A stretch of 64,000 nucleotides of DNA from Batillaria attramentaria (lineage: Eukaryota; Mollusca; Gastropoda; Batillariidae): positions 62,001 through 126,000 of the forward strand of contig JACVVK020000061.1 in NCBI GenBank assembly GCA_018292915.2, written 5' to 3'. The notes under the pieces were generated by a model, which was not told the DNA's origin, did no database searches, and saw nothing but the letters and a program-made list of their open reading frames with translations. The position numbers and the translations under genes were made by a program. This document shows, one piece after another, positions 10,985-22,394 of the stretch (position 1 is its first letter; the number at the start of each line of letters is the position of its first letter).

Positions 10985-12412
10985 GGCTCCCTTGTGTAAC
11001 AATGGGAGTCTATGTTATAACCCTCCGTCGTCTGTCTGTGTGTGTGTGTGTGTGTGTGTCTGTCTGTCTGTCTGTCTGTGTGTCCGCAGTAAACCTTAAC
11101 ATTGGCATTTTCTAAGAATCTACAAACAGCAGAGTCACCAAACTTGGCATGCCGATAGACAGCCATAAGACCTTTCAAAATAGGTCATTTTGAATGACCT
11201 TGACTCAAGGTCAAGGTCACTAAAGCTGTCTGTTTGAAAATTTTACTTTGGCATTTTCTTGGAGTCTACAAATACCAGAGGTTGTCAACTTCGCATGATT
11301 ATAGACATTGATAAGAACTTTACAGATATACATGAATTTAATGGCCTTGTGTGAAGGTCAAGGCCAGACGAGCTATTTTCCGCATTTCCGTAGAAAACCT
11401 TAACATTGGCATTTTCTCAGAATCTACAAACAGCACAGGCACCAAACTTGGCATGCTGATAGACAACCATAAGACCTTTCAAAATATATCATCTTGAATG
11501 ACCTTGACTCAAGGTCAAGGTCACTAAAGCTGTTTGTTTGACAATTTTGCATTGGCATTTTATTGGAATCTACAAAAACGGGAGGCTTTAAACTTTGCAT
11601 GATGATAGACATTGATAAGAACTTTACAGATGTACATGTATTCAATGGCCTTGTGTCAAGGTCAAGGCTATACAAGCTATTTTCCGCATTTCCACAGTAA
11701 ACCTTAACATGAGCATTTTCTCAGAATCTACAAAAAGCAGAGGCACCAACTTTGGCATGCCTATAGACAGCCGTAAGACCTTTGAAAATATATCATGTTG
11801 AATGACCTTGACTAAAGGTCAAGGTCACTAAAGCTGTCTGTTTTAAAATTTTGCATTGGCATTTTCTTGGAATCTACATAAACCAGAGGTTTTAAACTTT
11901 ACATGGTGATAGACATTGATAAGACCTTTACAGATATACATGTATTCAATAGCCTTGTTTCAAGGTCAAGGCCGTACAAGCTATTTCTGTGAAACCGTAA
12001 CATTGGCATTTTCTCAGAAACAACAAACAGCAGAGGCGCCAAACTTGGCATGCTAATAGACATTGATAAGACCTATATATCCATACCACTTTAAATTACC
12101 TTGACTCAAGGTCAAGGTCATTAAAGCTGTCTGTTGTGAATTTCAATTTCAATACTACTGTTTTTGGAGAAACTACAAATACTAGAGGCATCCAACTTGG
12201 TGTAATGATAGACATTGATATCTTATTTGAATGACCTTGACCCAAGGTCAAGGCCATATAGGCAGTTTTGGGAAAAAAGTGTAATATTGCCAGGAACTAA
12301 GAACACCTTACTTGGCTTGATGATAGATAGTGATAAGATTTTTACGAACATACTCTTTTGAATGACCTTGACCCCTGTCACAAGGGAGCCATGAAGGCTT
12401 TTGCCTCTCTAG
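10985..12412. mobile_element. 1.4 kb inserted element with inverted ends and internal 300 bp tandem repeats
   Basis: Absent from the paralogous site at 41976, which joins GTGTTTTT to CTACACATGG. Starts GGCTCCCTTGTG and has CACAAGGGAGCC ending at 12390, then AGGCTTTTGCCT and CTAG. Inside are four units of about 300 bp with AAGGTCAAGGTCA. Ends are partly Helitron-like, but no TC start or A/T target is clear, so the class is open. Confidence 0.65.
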
Positions 12413-12414
12413 TT

Positions 12415-12500
12415 CTACACATGGTGTACAGAGGCCGCATTAGTGTAATCTTGCAACTCGGTTCCCTCTCCGGGTGAAGTGTGGCCGCGAACCTGAGTCT
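12415..12500 (-). pseudogene. C' tail exon 2 (type C, terminal)
   Basis: Acceptor GTTTCAG; encodes GEGTELQDYTNAASVHHV and stop TAG. Has a Grb2-type YTN site. The gene 5 counterpart continues past the position of this stop. Confidence 0.65.
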
Positions 12501-12701
12501 CTGAAACAGATAGTGAAAACACCATGCTGAACTAGCAGATGTAGCTGGCTTTGCTCGGGCTGATGATGAGATCTGTCTAGTAAAAGGTTTCCGGTCTCTC
12601 TGTTTGGCTATTGCTTTTGGGTGCCGGGTCTCCCTGAGTACATGCACCCACCAAATTTTTGATTGCGATGTGAAAACTCTAAATCAAGTTTTATATAGCA
12701 A

Positions 12702-12764
<63 letters not shown>

Positions 12765-12982
12765 TCATTTATATATAGAAGTCAGTCGACGGACTCGGTC
12801 TGTATCTGCTGGTGGCGTTTTTGCTGTGTTTTACATAGTTCTTCTTGTTGTTTCCGATGTTTTATTTATTTATCGTCGTCATTGTTGTTGGTTCTGATGT
12901 TTATTGATTAATGTTGTTGCTGGTGGTGATGGTGATACTGATAGTTGTGAGTTTATTTTGTCATAAAGATATACACGTGTAC

Positions 12983-13150
12983 CTGATGACGTCTGCTGTG
13001 TTCCCCCAGGGTTGATTTCTTCATACTCTCCCCGTGTATCTACATCCCCGGAAGTTCTGCTGTTCGCTGCTGCACCGGTTGGTCTCAGTCCAGTATACGG
13101 GTTTTCGTCCTGATCCCTCCTGCGATTTGGACGGTCGTACGTTCTATAGC
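12983..13150 (-). pseudogene. C' tail exon 1 (type C)
   Basis: 168 nt; encodes YRTYDRPNRRRDQDENPYTG and GEYEEINPGG, donor GTACAC. Same length as the gene 3 exon. Confidence 0.7.
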
Positions 13151-13259
13151 CTGGTAAAATAAAGCAATAACTGTTTGAAATTTGCAGACAGGAGGCAGAG
13201 CAAGTGGTCTTGTATATTTGCCCAGTAGTTTTCAGTCAGAACTCGTTTAAAGTTTATAA

Positions 13260-14245
13260 GAGGTGTGCAGAGATAGGGTGATGTTGTCGACCTAGTCGAA
13301 AGGCAGCAGGAATAGATACGTTTTCAAGTCAGACTTGAAATGATTTATGGACTGTGAGGGAATATGAAAGGTAGGTCGGAAGAGTTCCTTCCAAGAAGCG
13401 AATTACCAGTATGAAGATTTTGTACTGAATGCCCTCGGAGTATTTCGTTTTCAAAATCAGCCATGCCGCGCTGTTTGGAAACGTTTGTGTCTATCTCAGT
13501 ATCTGTTGTGCCGGTAGACCAATCAACATCGAATTAAAGAAATCCAGTCGTGATGTGACAAAACTGTGACCAAGTTTTACACAGGCAGTTTCAGATAAGG
13601 TCGGATGGAGGCGGCGCACCTAAACTCAAAAATGCTGCCTGTCTGATTCTGCATCGACAATGTTTGATATCGAGATATTTCACGGAACTCTGAAAATGAA
13701 TGGTGCTCCCTTCTACAATCAGAGAGCCACAATCAACTTTTCTGAGGCGTGACGAAGTACCTACAGCCATAACTTCTGTCTTGCCTGTATTAAGCATCAG
13801 GTAGTCTAGTGCTGTTCATCCATGGCAAGGTGTCATTAACTCAGGACTGAAGATCCGACCGACTGGAAGAAAAGTCATTTGGCGGTGCACTTTTTGACAG
13901 CTCAGCGTCATCTTTATACTTGTGATAATCACATTCATGTGCAGCAGATAGGGTGAACAGTACAAGGCCCAGCACCGATCCCTGTGCGACACCAAACACA
14001 AGAGGACTGGGCACAGATATTCCATCAACAACGACAGGCTGTAACCTACCATGGGCATGTGATGAGAACCAGTTCAGAACTACTCCCTTCAGACCGTACG
14101 TATTTTCTAGTCTTTATGAAAAGCAGAGAGTGAGTGATCCAGCGTGTCGGAAGCCGCGCTGAGGTCAAGGAGTGCCACGAGAGAAACCAGCCTCTCTTCG
14201 GAGGGAACTAACAGGCCATCCATGACACTCAGCACGGCTGTCTCC
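13260..14245 (-). mobile_element. Decayed non-LTR reverse transcriptase, copy 1
   Basis: Fragments MLNTGKTEVMAVGTSSRLRK and neighbouring frames match the RT of CR1/Jockey-like LINEs. Lies in the intron between the C' TM and tail exons; several frameshifts; lacks about 125 bp present in copy 2 (42893-43018). Confidence 0.65.
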
Positions 14246-14415
14246 ACGCTGTGATTTTTCCTATGTAGGGGGATAGAGGAAGAGGAATAAACAGGAGAAA
14301 ATGCACTTACAACAATACTTTTACGGTTTTCTTTCAGAGTTGACAGATTTACATTGAACTATTAAACTGGTACATCTGAAGGACGGATAACAAACACAGT
14401 GGGTTTTGTACTCAC

Positions 14416-14542
14416 ATCGTCTTCGAATGACAAGAACGATGACAATGATGACAACGATAGCGACAACTGATGCCGCTACACCCCCCCGCCACCGCTGCAA
14501 CTGGGAATGATTGTTCCTTGTCGCTTCCTGCCATGCTGCCTT
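14416..14542 (-). pseudogene. C' TM exon with 1-nt frameshift
   Basis: Acceptor GTTGACAG, donor GTGAGT. The G run in the codons for the glycine turn before the helix has one extra base relative to 44099-44224 and 63006-63131, so the hydrophobic segment is out of frame. Confidence 0.75.
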
Positions 14543-14561
14543 CTGTCAACACCAAATGCAA

Positions 14562-14607
<46 letters not shown>

Positions 14608-14827
14608 TTATTACAAAATAATTATTGGTGAAGTCATGTATATACCCGAGGGGCGAAGTCTCATTCGTGCCAAGTTGCACACATCTATTCTATTAATAAT
14701 TATTATTTTCTCCATCATTAGAAACCTCAAAGTCAAGAAAATGATCATATGGCATATATTTATTTGGCAAACAGCATTCGAGCTTTGCAAGCGGCTGTTT
14801 ACAGTTTTTACATAAAGTTACACTTAC

Positions 14828-15169
14828 CTTTCTGTAAGCTTGCCTCAAGGTAGATGGCAACGCTGACTTCACCAAATGTGTTTACAAAAGTCACTTTGTA
14901 AAATCCTGAATTTGCAGTCGTAGATTCATCGCGAGAAATCGTGCAGTTATTCATGTAGATGTATCCGCTTGGTTTGCACAGTACGAGCACATCTCTTGTT
15001 GCTTTTCCTCTGCCAGCCTCTTTATGAAAAGGATTTGTATCACCAAAGAATGTCACACGTGGAATAGGTGGAGGATACCCCATGACAGCAACCGGTTTTT
15101 CAGATGTGATGAAAAGAACCGTAGATCCGTCAGTAAGATGTTGAAGTTCTTCCGTTACTGTTGGGGCAC
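14828..15169 (-). pseudogene. C' membrane-proximal Ig exon
   Basis: 342 nt, phase 1-1, acceptor TATTGCAG, donor GTAAGT. Encodes APTVTEELQHLTDG, VTFFGDTNPF, VLVLCKPSG, NSGFYKVTFVNTFGEVSV. Near-identical to gene 5 exon 63507-63848. Confidence 0.72.
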
Positions 15170-15717
15170 CTGCAATAAAGATGAATCACACAATTAAGGC
15201 AAGTGGTATTTTTCTTACTTAGGTCGGCTCCTGCCCAAAACGGGTGTGCTATGGGTCCAACGGGGAGGCTGTTGCCCCACAGGCGGGATTCACTCACTAC
15301 ACGGGTGCGATTTTATGACTGCTTCCCGTGGAATGATTCATCTCATGATGTGGATGATTACACGACCGGCACCGCAGGTGCCGCAGTTCCCGGGCCTGGC
15401 TAACGCCTTGATATTTACGACAGGAAGCGTGGAATGCGGCCTTGTCCCGCAGTGCCAAACCACACAGACCTCTATAGCACCATCTTTCCATCGTCTTCAT
15501 CTCCATCGTCATGCATAGTAAAAATTGCCCCTGTTTCCGAGCCTTTCGTGGATTCAATCCATGATGTGGGAGGAACACCTCTGGAGCTGGCGAAGAGATG
15601 GGACGGCCAATGTAAACAAAACAAGATGGCCACTGACCAGCCCAATATGTTGTTTCCATTTAATCACCTGCTGTCGTCACGGTCGTTCTTTTGTAATGCC
15701 ATGTATACGGGAGGACA

Positions 15718-15757
<40 letters not shown>

Positions 15758-16115
15758 ACACACTCTCTCTCTCTCTCTCTCTCTCTCAATGGAAACAACT
15801 GACCGGGCTTGTCAGACCAATCTTGGTTTTGGAAGAGAGACGTCAAGTTGTTTTCTTTGAAATCTATGACGTTTTCCTCATTGGGATGACGCATAATACA
15901 TTTGACGTAATAACTTTGACTCGGATACAATTCTTGCAATGAAAGCAGCCCCATGAAAATTGAAGTGTTGCTGCTGCGCAGTGTAAAGATCTAATTCATA
16001 CCGGCTCAATGTGTTTAACAGACAAGTCTGCGCGACGAACGTTTTTTCACTATGTGTTATGTCTGCTGCGCGCGCGCGCACACAGACACAGACATACGCG
16101 CGCGCGCACGCACGC

Positions 16116-16148
<33 letters not shown>

Positions 16149-16489
16149 GACTTGCGCGAGCCGCGTTTGTGCATGTGCTCCATTGAGACCTATGTGGTGT
16201 TCTCTCACTCTACTATGCTATTGAGTGAGAGTCAGTGGGAAAAACAAAGCTCACTACATCAATGAAACTCCCGCTTTCCCCGTCTACAAATAGAGAACTT
16301 CCGAAAAGTGACGACACACCCCCACGTCAATCAAACATGACGTCGGCAAACTGACGCTGATACAGTTTTGCGTCAGTGCGCGTGTGCCTTTTCTGCGATG
16401 TTTGTGAGGCGTGTGGCTTGTGTAAAGGAAATGTGCTTCGAGTACAAGTTTTCGAGTCAACTGACGACAACGGCTGCAGTGAATTTTTC

Positions 16490-17200
16490 TAATTTTTTTG
16501 TATATTTTTTATGGCACCCCAGGCTCATTATCTATGTATAGTAGGAGCGATTTTGAGATCTAAAGTGTGTTCACCAGCACTTTCATCAGGTACGGTTTAC
16601 GCCAAAAGTACAAAAGCGACAACCTCCAAAATTCACTCAGTTGAGAGTCCGTATTCATGCTATCTATGTCCCAAAAATGGAGTGGTTTAGGTAAATATTA
16701 CGCCTTTAAACGCCAGAAAGCCACTTATTCTGAAAAGGGCGATAACTCGCAAATCATGTGTGCAATCGTACCTGGATCGGGCCTTCTATTCAACAATCTT
16801 GATTCATTTAAAAAACCCCAAATTTGAAATCGATCGGTTCAGTATTTTCGGAGAAATAGGCATCTGAACTGGGTTCACATGCAATGTCAACTCAGGCTCG
16901 GTTTACATGAAAACTATAAGAGCGACCATTTTCTAGTAGTGACTCTGTTCAGAGTCCGTATTCAAGCTATCTACTGCCAAAAAATTGAGTGATTTAAATA
17001 AATATTACGCCTGTACACGAAAGACAACCAACTTGTCTCAAAAGGGCGATAACTCCCAAATCACTTAAGCAATCATCACACGCTTGAATCGTCTAATGTA
17101 ACATTTTGATAAATTTGGATACCCCAAATTTGAAGCCATTCGGTTAAGTATTTTCGAAGAAACGGGCCCGGACACAATTCACACACGCACACACGCACAC
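16490..17200. repeat. Two diverged dispersed-repeat units in C' intron
   Basis: Units share AGAGTCCGTATTCA, TAAATATTACGCCT and AAAGGGCGATAACTC. No ORF. A perfect 15 bp inverted repeat, TTATGTTGTTTCCAT, follows at 17404-17437. Confidence 0.55.
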
Positions 17201-17501
17201 ACGCACACACATCCGCACAGACGGCACTCACTGAGGAGGAGAAGTGCGTTCGGAACATCATACGCGTCAGCATCGATGACGCAAGTTTTCTTACGTCATT
17301 GTCAGAGTTACACTTGCAAAATCGTCTCTGCGGGAGATCGGCAGTGACGTGCGTTTGTACCACAGATGCTTGCCTATGAACGTGGAAATTTTAGCCCGTC
17401 CTATTATGTTGTTTCCATTACTATGGAAACAACATAACAAAAACAACCGCAACACGCCGGTACCTCTAAAGCTTTCAACTTGCTGGCACCTAAATACTTA
17501 C

Positions 17502-17810
17502 AATTCACTTGAAGTTTGACACTTTCCTCATCTGTCCCGTTGTCGTTGCTGGCTTCACATCTGTAGATGGCGGCATCCTGACAGCGAGCGGACGTGGTCA
17601 GCGTGTACTGTTGGACATTCTCATCCTGACCGCTGGTGTGTGAAGTGTCCACCTCTAACGGCTGTCCAGTGTCCACTCTCACCACACGGATGGACGGCTT
17701 GGGCCGCCCGCTGGCCGCGCATGTTATTGTGACGGCATCACTTTCATTGACAGTTAATTCGTCAGGATCACCGTTCAGTGTGAGATAAGTGACTACTGGC
17801 GATCCCCCTC
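17502..17810 (-). pseudogene. C' Ig exon (gene 2 Ig5 type)
   Basis: 309 nt, TTTTTACAG acceptor and GTAAGT donor. Shows VTITCAASG, IRVVRVDTG, DAAIYRCEASNDNGT: a clear I/C2-set Ig domain. Intact by itself; belongs to the truncated C' locus. Confidence 0.75.
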
Positions 17811-17949
17811 CTGTAAAAACGAAATGAAACGTATCAGGCAAAATCAGACCGGCTATGATGCACATAAATATGTACTAAATGCTGGCTATAATCAACAACC
17901 AGATTTTCTTCCATGCTTCATTAATAGTTACCAGTCGTTTACTTGGTCG

Positions 17950-17999
17950 CTATCTAACATGCATCAGCGTGTCGTATTCGTCAACAGGATCTCGGCAAG
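17950..17999 (-). pseudogene. B' candidate extra tail exon (EYDTLM)
   Basis: Acceptor GTGACACAG, then CRDPVDEYDTLMHVR and stop. Matches 53503-53570 near gene 4 and the EYNTLM part of gene 2's last exon. No good donor in the B' tail feeds it. Confidence 0.4.
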
Positions 18000-18477
18000 C
18001 TGTGTCACATCGATCCGAAGAACACAAAACAAACAAACACCTTCTGTTATCTCAATTCAACCACGTGGTTAATAAAAAATGTCTCTTTTCGTGGTAAGAA
18101 AGATAGTTGTATCATCAATCGTCGTAAAGTTTGGCTGACGATCTATTATATTGGACAACACGAAGAAGACGCGACGGAGACGGTAAATGAAAAGTAAGTT
18201 CAAGGCAAAACTCCCCTCTGTGCGCTCAGCTAAGGAGGATGGGACACTGTTTTTGTACACGGGAACTTTTCCAGTTTTCCTTAATGTCGCAGAAGGCAAC
18301 AAATGAGAGCCAGGAACCCAGCTGGACCAGTACACACGGTCGAGACCAGCAGGCAAACCAAAAAAGATGTCTTCTTCAGGGACACACAAACAAGAACATG
18401 CGGGAACACTAACAATGTGCTTAAAAACGCTGCAATGGTGTCTACTATCAATCTTATTTGAGGGTGTTGCCATGGTA

Positions 18478-19202
18478 TCAGACGTCAGAACCGATGTGGC
18501 TGTACAGCTGACCTGCATCAGGATTCGTGGGAGTATCGGAGTTACGTAAATGGAATGTGAGAACATTGTATTCGTCATCGCCACCAGATGTCTTCACCGG
18601 ATCTGACGTATCTTTTGGGTTGGGTCTTACAGCAGTAGGCTTGGACTTGAGGGTGGGTTTGGGCTTCAAGTCTGGTTTGGGCTTCTGAACTTCGCCATAG
18701 TTACCATCGCCTTCATCAAGATCATGCTGCATTGGGCTGGAGTTGGCTCGTTTGGCAGGTTTGTTGACTTGGGCATACACCTCTCCTCCAGTCTTGGGTC
18801 GTGATTTGTTCACCTGGGCGTAGACATCTGGCTGAAATGTTGGTTCTGTGTTTCTTTTCCTCGCCTTCTCAACGACGGCGTACTCGTCTCCTTGGGTGGC
18901 TGGGCCAGAAACTGCAACAGCAGGTTTAGATATCGGGACATCCACGTCACTATACAGATCATGATCCAGTGATGGCTGGTGTGTCTGGGAGACGTTTCCA
19001 TTCCCTTGTGGTGAACCTGTGCTGACGGCGGCGTATCCGTCATCGTAGGAATTCAGATTATGGTCTTCGTATGTAGGGTCTACTGTGTCCAGAGCTGGTT
19101 GTGTCTGTGCGGTGTAATGACGAGAGGCTGGTTGCGGTATGTCGTTGATCTCGTACGGGTCTTGTCCAGGTCCGTACAACGTATTAATGTGCTCCACGAC
19201 CT
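18478..19202 (-). pseudogene. B' tail exon (tyrosine-rich, type B)
   Basis: Encodes a tail of about 240 residues starting VVEHINTLYGPGQDPYEIND. Tyrosine sites include YEDH, YAAV, YSDV, YAVV, two YAQVNK repeats 11 residues apart, YGEV, YNVL and YSHI, then SDV and stop. Very close to gene 4 exon 54039-54781. Listed with the damaged locus, but the frame is intact. Confidence 0.7.
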
Positions 19203-19735
19203 CTGGCAAAATGTTCAAAAGAAAATAATGATTGTATTAAACCTACGGGTTAGACCATCGTGTTATGTACTTTGAGAAAAAAAAACAACAAAAAACAAAC
19301 AAACATGTCTTTATGTTCTCATTTCATATGCGTACGCCAACCGGGTTTCTACCAGTCAAAGTGAAGCAACCATCTTTTAGTATACTGCTCTGAAAAACTC
19401 TAAACATTGAGAGAGTCAAACCAAGTCAAACTCATCAAATACCAAACAATTATAAGAAGTGTTTCATTTTTCCTGAATTCACTCCCAGACTCAACCTTTT
19501 GTTTTGCAGTGTGCATGTGTGTAGGTGTGTATTGGTTGTTGGTATGTATGTAGGCGTGCTTGTCTGTATGTCTGACTGTATGTATGACTATATGTATGCA
19601 TGTATGGATGGATGGATGTAAATTCGACTGTTTCGTGTGCCCTTCACCTGTCTATATGTTGTCGGCTTGTTTGTTTGTTTGTGTGGCTTTTGCGCACGGA
19701 TATCAAAATCATAAAGTTCTGTAAGACCGGCATTC

Positions 19736-19849
<114 letters not shown>

Positions 19850-19921
19850 AACAGGTACAAGCTGTAAGTGGTAGTTGCTGAGCTAGAGAAAGAGAGAGAG
19901 AAAGAGGGAAAGAGGGATTAC

Positions 19922-19948
19922 CTTCCCCGCCATCCATTTTTGGTTGCG
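19922..19948 (-). pseudogene. B' juxtamembrane microexon
   Basis: 27 nt between ATTACAG and GTAATC, phase 1-1; encodes QPKMDGGE. Equivalent in place and phase to the 36 nt exon 55030-55065 of gene 4. Confidence 0.5.
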
Positions 19949-20352
19949 CTGTAATTGACAAAAGGCAAACATATCTGTTTACTGAAATGGAAGTTATTAC
20001 AAACGTACGAGAGAAGGCATTCTTTACTTTTTATGAATAGTAATACATTTTCAAGTATGGACGTAGTATGTTAACCAAAAGGACAGAAACCCACCCCCGC
20101 GTCTCTGTAGAGATACTGTTCAAAACAAGTATCGTGATGCTTTCGGTTTACTACCCTATTATACTGCTTTTACTTCAACCATTTTAAAATAAATCAGCAG
20201 AGCTTCCAACAGAGGATGGTGTCGTGACAATTGAACATAATATGGAGATCACTGTTTCGGTCTCTCTTAAGAACCCAATAGTGCAATTGTCTCATCAGCG
20301 TTCTTAATCTTAAATAGTATTGAAAACACTCGATATCCCAAACTAAAATTAC

Positions 20353-20599
20353 CTTTTCTTTTTTTGACGAAGAAGACAAATCATGATGACAATAATGGTG
20401 ATAAGGACGACACCACCAGTCACACTCCCAGCAATTGCAGCAACTGAGCTGCCACTGTCTGTTTGCCTGCTTTTGTCTCCCGAAGTGTTCCCCCCATTTT
20501 GATTGCTTTCTGTGTGTTCTCCTTGAGTAGAGGTCGGTCCACCGTCGTTGTTCGTGGTCTGTGTTGTCTGGGTGCCAGCTTGTGTCGTCGTGCTTGTGA
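20353..20599 (-). pseudogene. B' Ser/Thr stalk and TM exon
   Basis: Acceptor TGTTTAG, donor GTAATT. Stalk TSTTTQAGTQTTQTTNNDGG (likely O-glycosylated), then SSVAAIAGSVTGG and a helix VVLITIIVIMICLL followed by RQKKKR. Open and well formed despite the damaged upstream exon. Confidence 0.7.
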
Positions 20600-20609
20600 C
20601 TAAACATTA

Positions 20610-20867
20610 CGATGGGAATTATGCAGCTGTGCGATAAGCTGTGCGTTGCTGATCTTGTAATAATGATGTTTTCATGCGACATGTTGCAAGTTGCTTCGAC
20701 TACGAAGGGTTCACATTTTCCTAGCAACGTTTTGACTGACCATTTCCCTTCATCTATGTACCAGGTCATCGTCTGCTTGGAATCAAGGCAGTCACAAAAC
20801 ACTGGATCATGGCTGTCCTCATCAATGTGAATTGTGTACTGGTCGTCGCATCCCCGAAGACGAATTG
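20610..20867 (-). pseudogene. B' truncated V-like Ig exon
   Basis: Encodes RGCDDQYTIHIDEDS, VFCDCLDSKQTMTWYIDEG, paralogous to NC...KIHC...VVWYID in gene 4 exon 59504-59842. Weak acceptor (TTATAAG). No donor at the expected end. Confidence 0.55.
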
Positions 20868-21010
20868 CTTATAATTTTTAATAAAGTTTTGAATCAATGT
20901 AAACACAGAGAACCAAACAAAACCAAGTCTCCAGGAAATACTAACGAGGTCGTACAATAATGTGCTTTTGAATGCGACATCGTTTCGGGAGCAATTCAAT
21001 CATAGGTTTG

Positions 21011-21013
<3 letters not shown>

Positions 21014-21096
<83 letters not shown>
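21014..21096. repeat. (CA)n upstream of B'
   Basis: 83 nt; others at 21626-21663, 21930-21967 and 22255-22335, with (GA)n and (GACA)n at 21751-21832. Confidence 0.93.
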
Positions 21097-21098
<2 letters not shown>

Positions 21099-21623
21099 AC
21101 GCCTCGTTTAAATAGTTACACCTATAATGACCACTAATGTGACTACGTCACCATCAAAACATTCTAATGCTACAATTTCAAACGTTCCGCTGTACATAGG
21201 GCCTACCAATATTCCCACCGAACAGGAGAAGAATTCCATGTATATCTTCATGTATATCTTCATGTATATCATTCTTGTGTGTTTTAGAAAAGTATTGATT
21301 CTAGTCAGCTGACACGTAAGTGAGAAAATTCCTTTTACAGTTATTTCAGCTGTGACGCTGGTCCTCGTATTTCGCTATCTTTTCAAAAGTATCAAAAGTA
21401 TTAGCTGACACGTAAGTGCAACACGAAACGAGGATCTAGTCAGATTCAAGGCTGTCGTGTGTAATCGTGGGCATAAAAACACTTCTGCCAACTTAGTATC
21501 AGTGTGCATAGCTAATATGTAGCGCATCGTGTATTAGGAAGAACCGTCGTGTGCATAAACGTGTAATAATAATAAGATACACTGTCAGCATCAAATGAAC
21601 GATTTCATTTAGTCTCATACAAG

Positions 21624-21668
<45 letters not shown>

Positions 21669-21746
21669 ACAAGAACATTGCAGTATTGCAAAAACAGATT
21701 TTGCAATGCAGAGCAAAATGTTTCGGGAGAGAGATCACAATTCAGT

Positions 21747-21822
<76 letters not shown>

Positions 21823-21923
21823 CAGACAGACATGTCTTGGTGGGTCTCGGGTTATAAGCACACAGGGGTATATGAAGGACGGAGTGTCAAGGGGGAACCA
21901 GTACTAGTTCTTGGCTCACCGCC

Positions 21924-21970
<47 letters not shown>

Positions 21971-22249
21971 GAATATTGTATCAAATAATACACCCCGAGT
22001 GCTCTTCTTGATCTAAAACTTCCCGGTCTGAGAGTGGTCCATGTAGTGTTTACTGCTTGGAGTAGTTGAGTGTTGTTTTTTTTTTTGTCAGTCTTCTAAC
22101 TTTACTGAGCATGTTTTAACTTTATCTTGTGAATGCTCTAAACTGTTCCCCCGTATTTCCAAAATCCAAAGCCAAATGAATCTGTCTAAACCAATTTTCT
22201 AGCTTACCGTTGCTACAACTAAAAGATGCCTAAGGAAAATAGAAAGGAC

Positions 22250-22338
<89 letters not shown>

Positions 22339-22394
22339 GGAGAGAGACGAAGAAGGAAAAACATAGCTTTATTCATCACCAGCTTTATGTGTTA

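Larger units (their letters stand above)
12415..17810 (-). pseudogene. C': 5'-truncated type C Ig receptor
   Basis: Paralogue of genes 3 and 5. Surviving exons: 17502-17810 Ig, 14828-15169 Ig, 14416-14542 TM, 12983-13150 and 12415-12500 tail. There is no signal peptide or N-terminal domain: homology to gene 3 stops near 17934, where type B 3' DNA begins. The TM exon is 127 nt against 126 nt in genes 3 and 5, because a run of six G became seven; this shifts the frame inside the helix. Truncation plus frameshift point to a pseudogene, although the Ig exons look intact and could serve as donors for gene conversion. Confidence 0.75.

Noticed and set aside
20194..20352. Frame running through the B' TM exon as a separate protein
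   Set aside because: It is the shifted frame of the stalk and TM exon and has no domain features.
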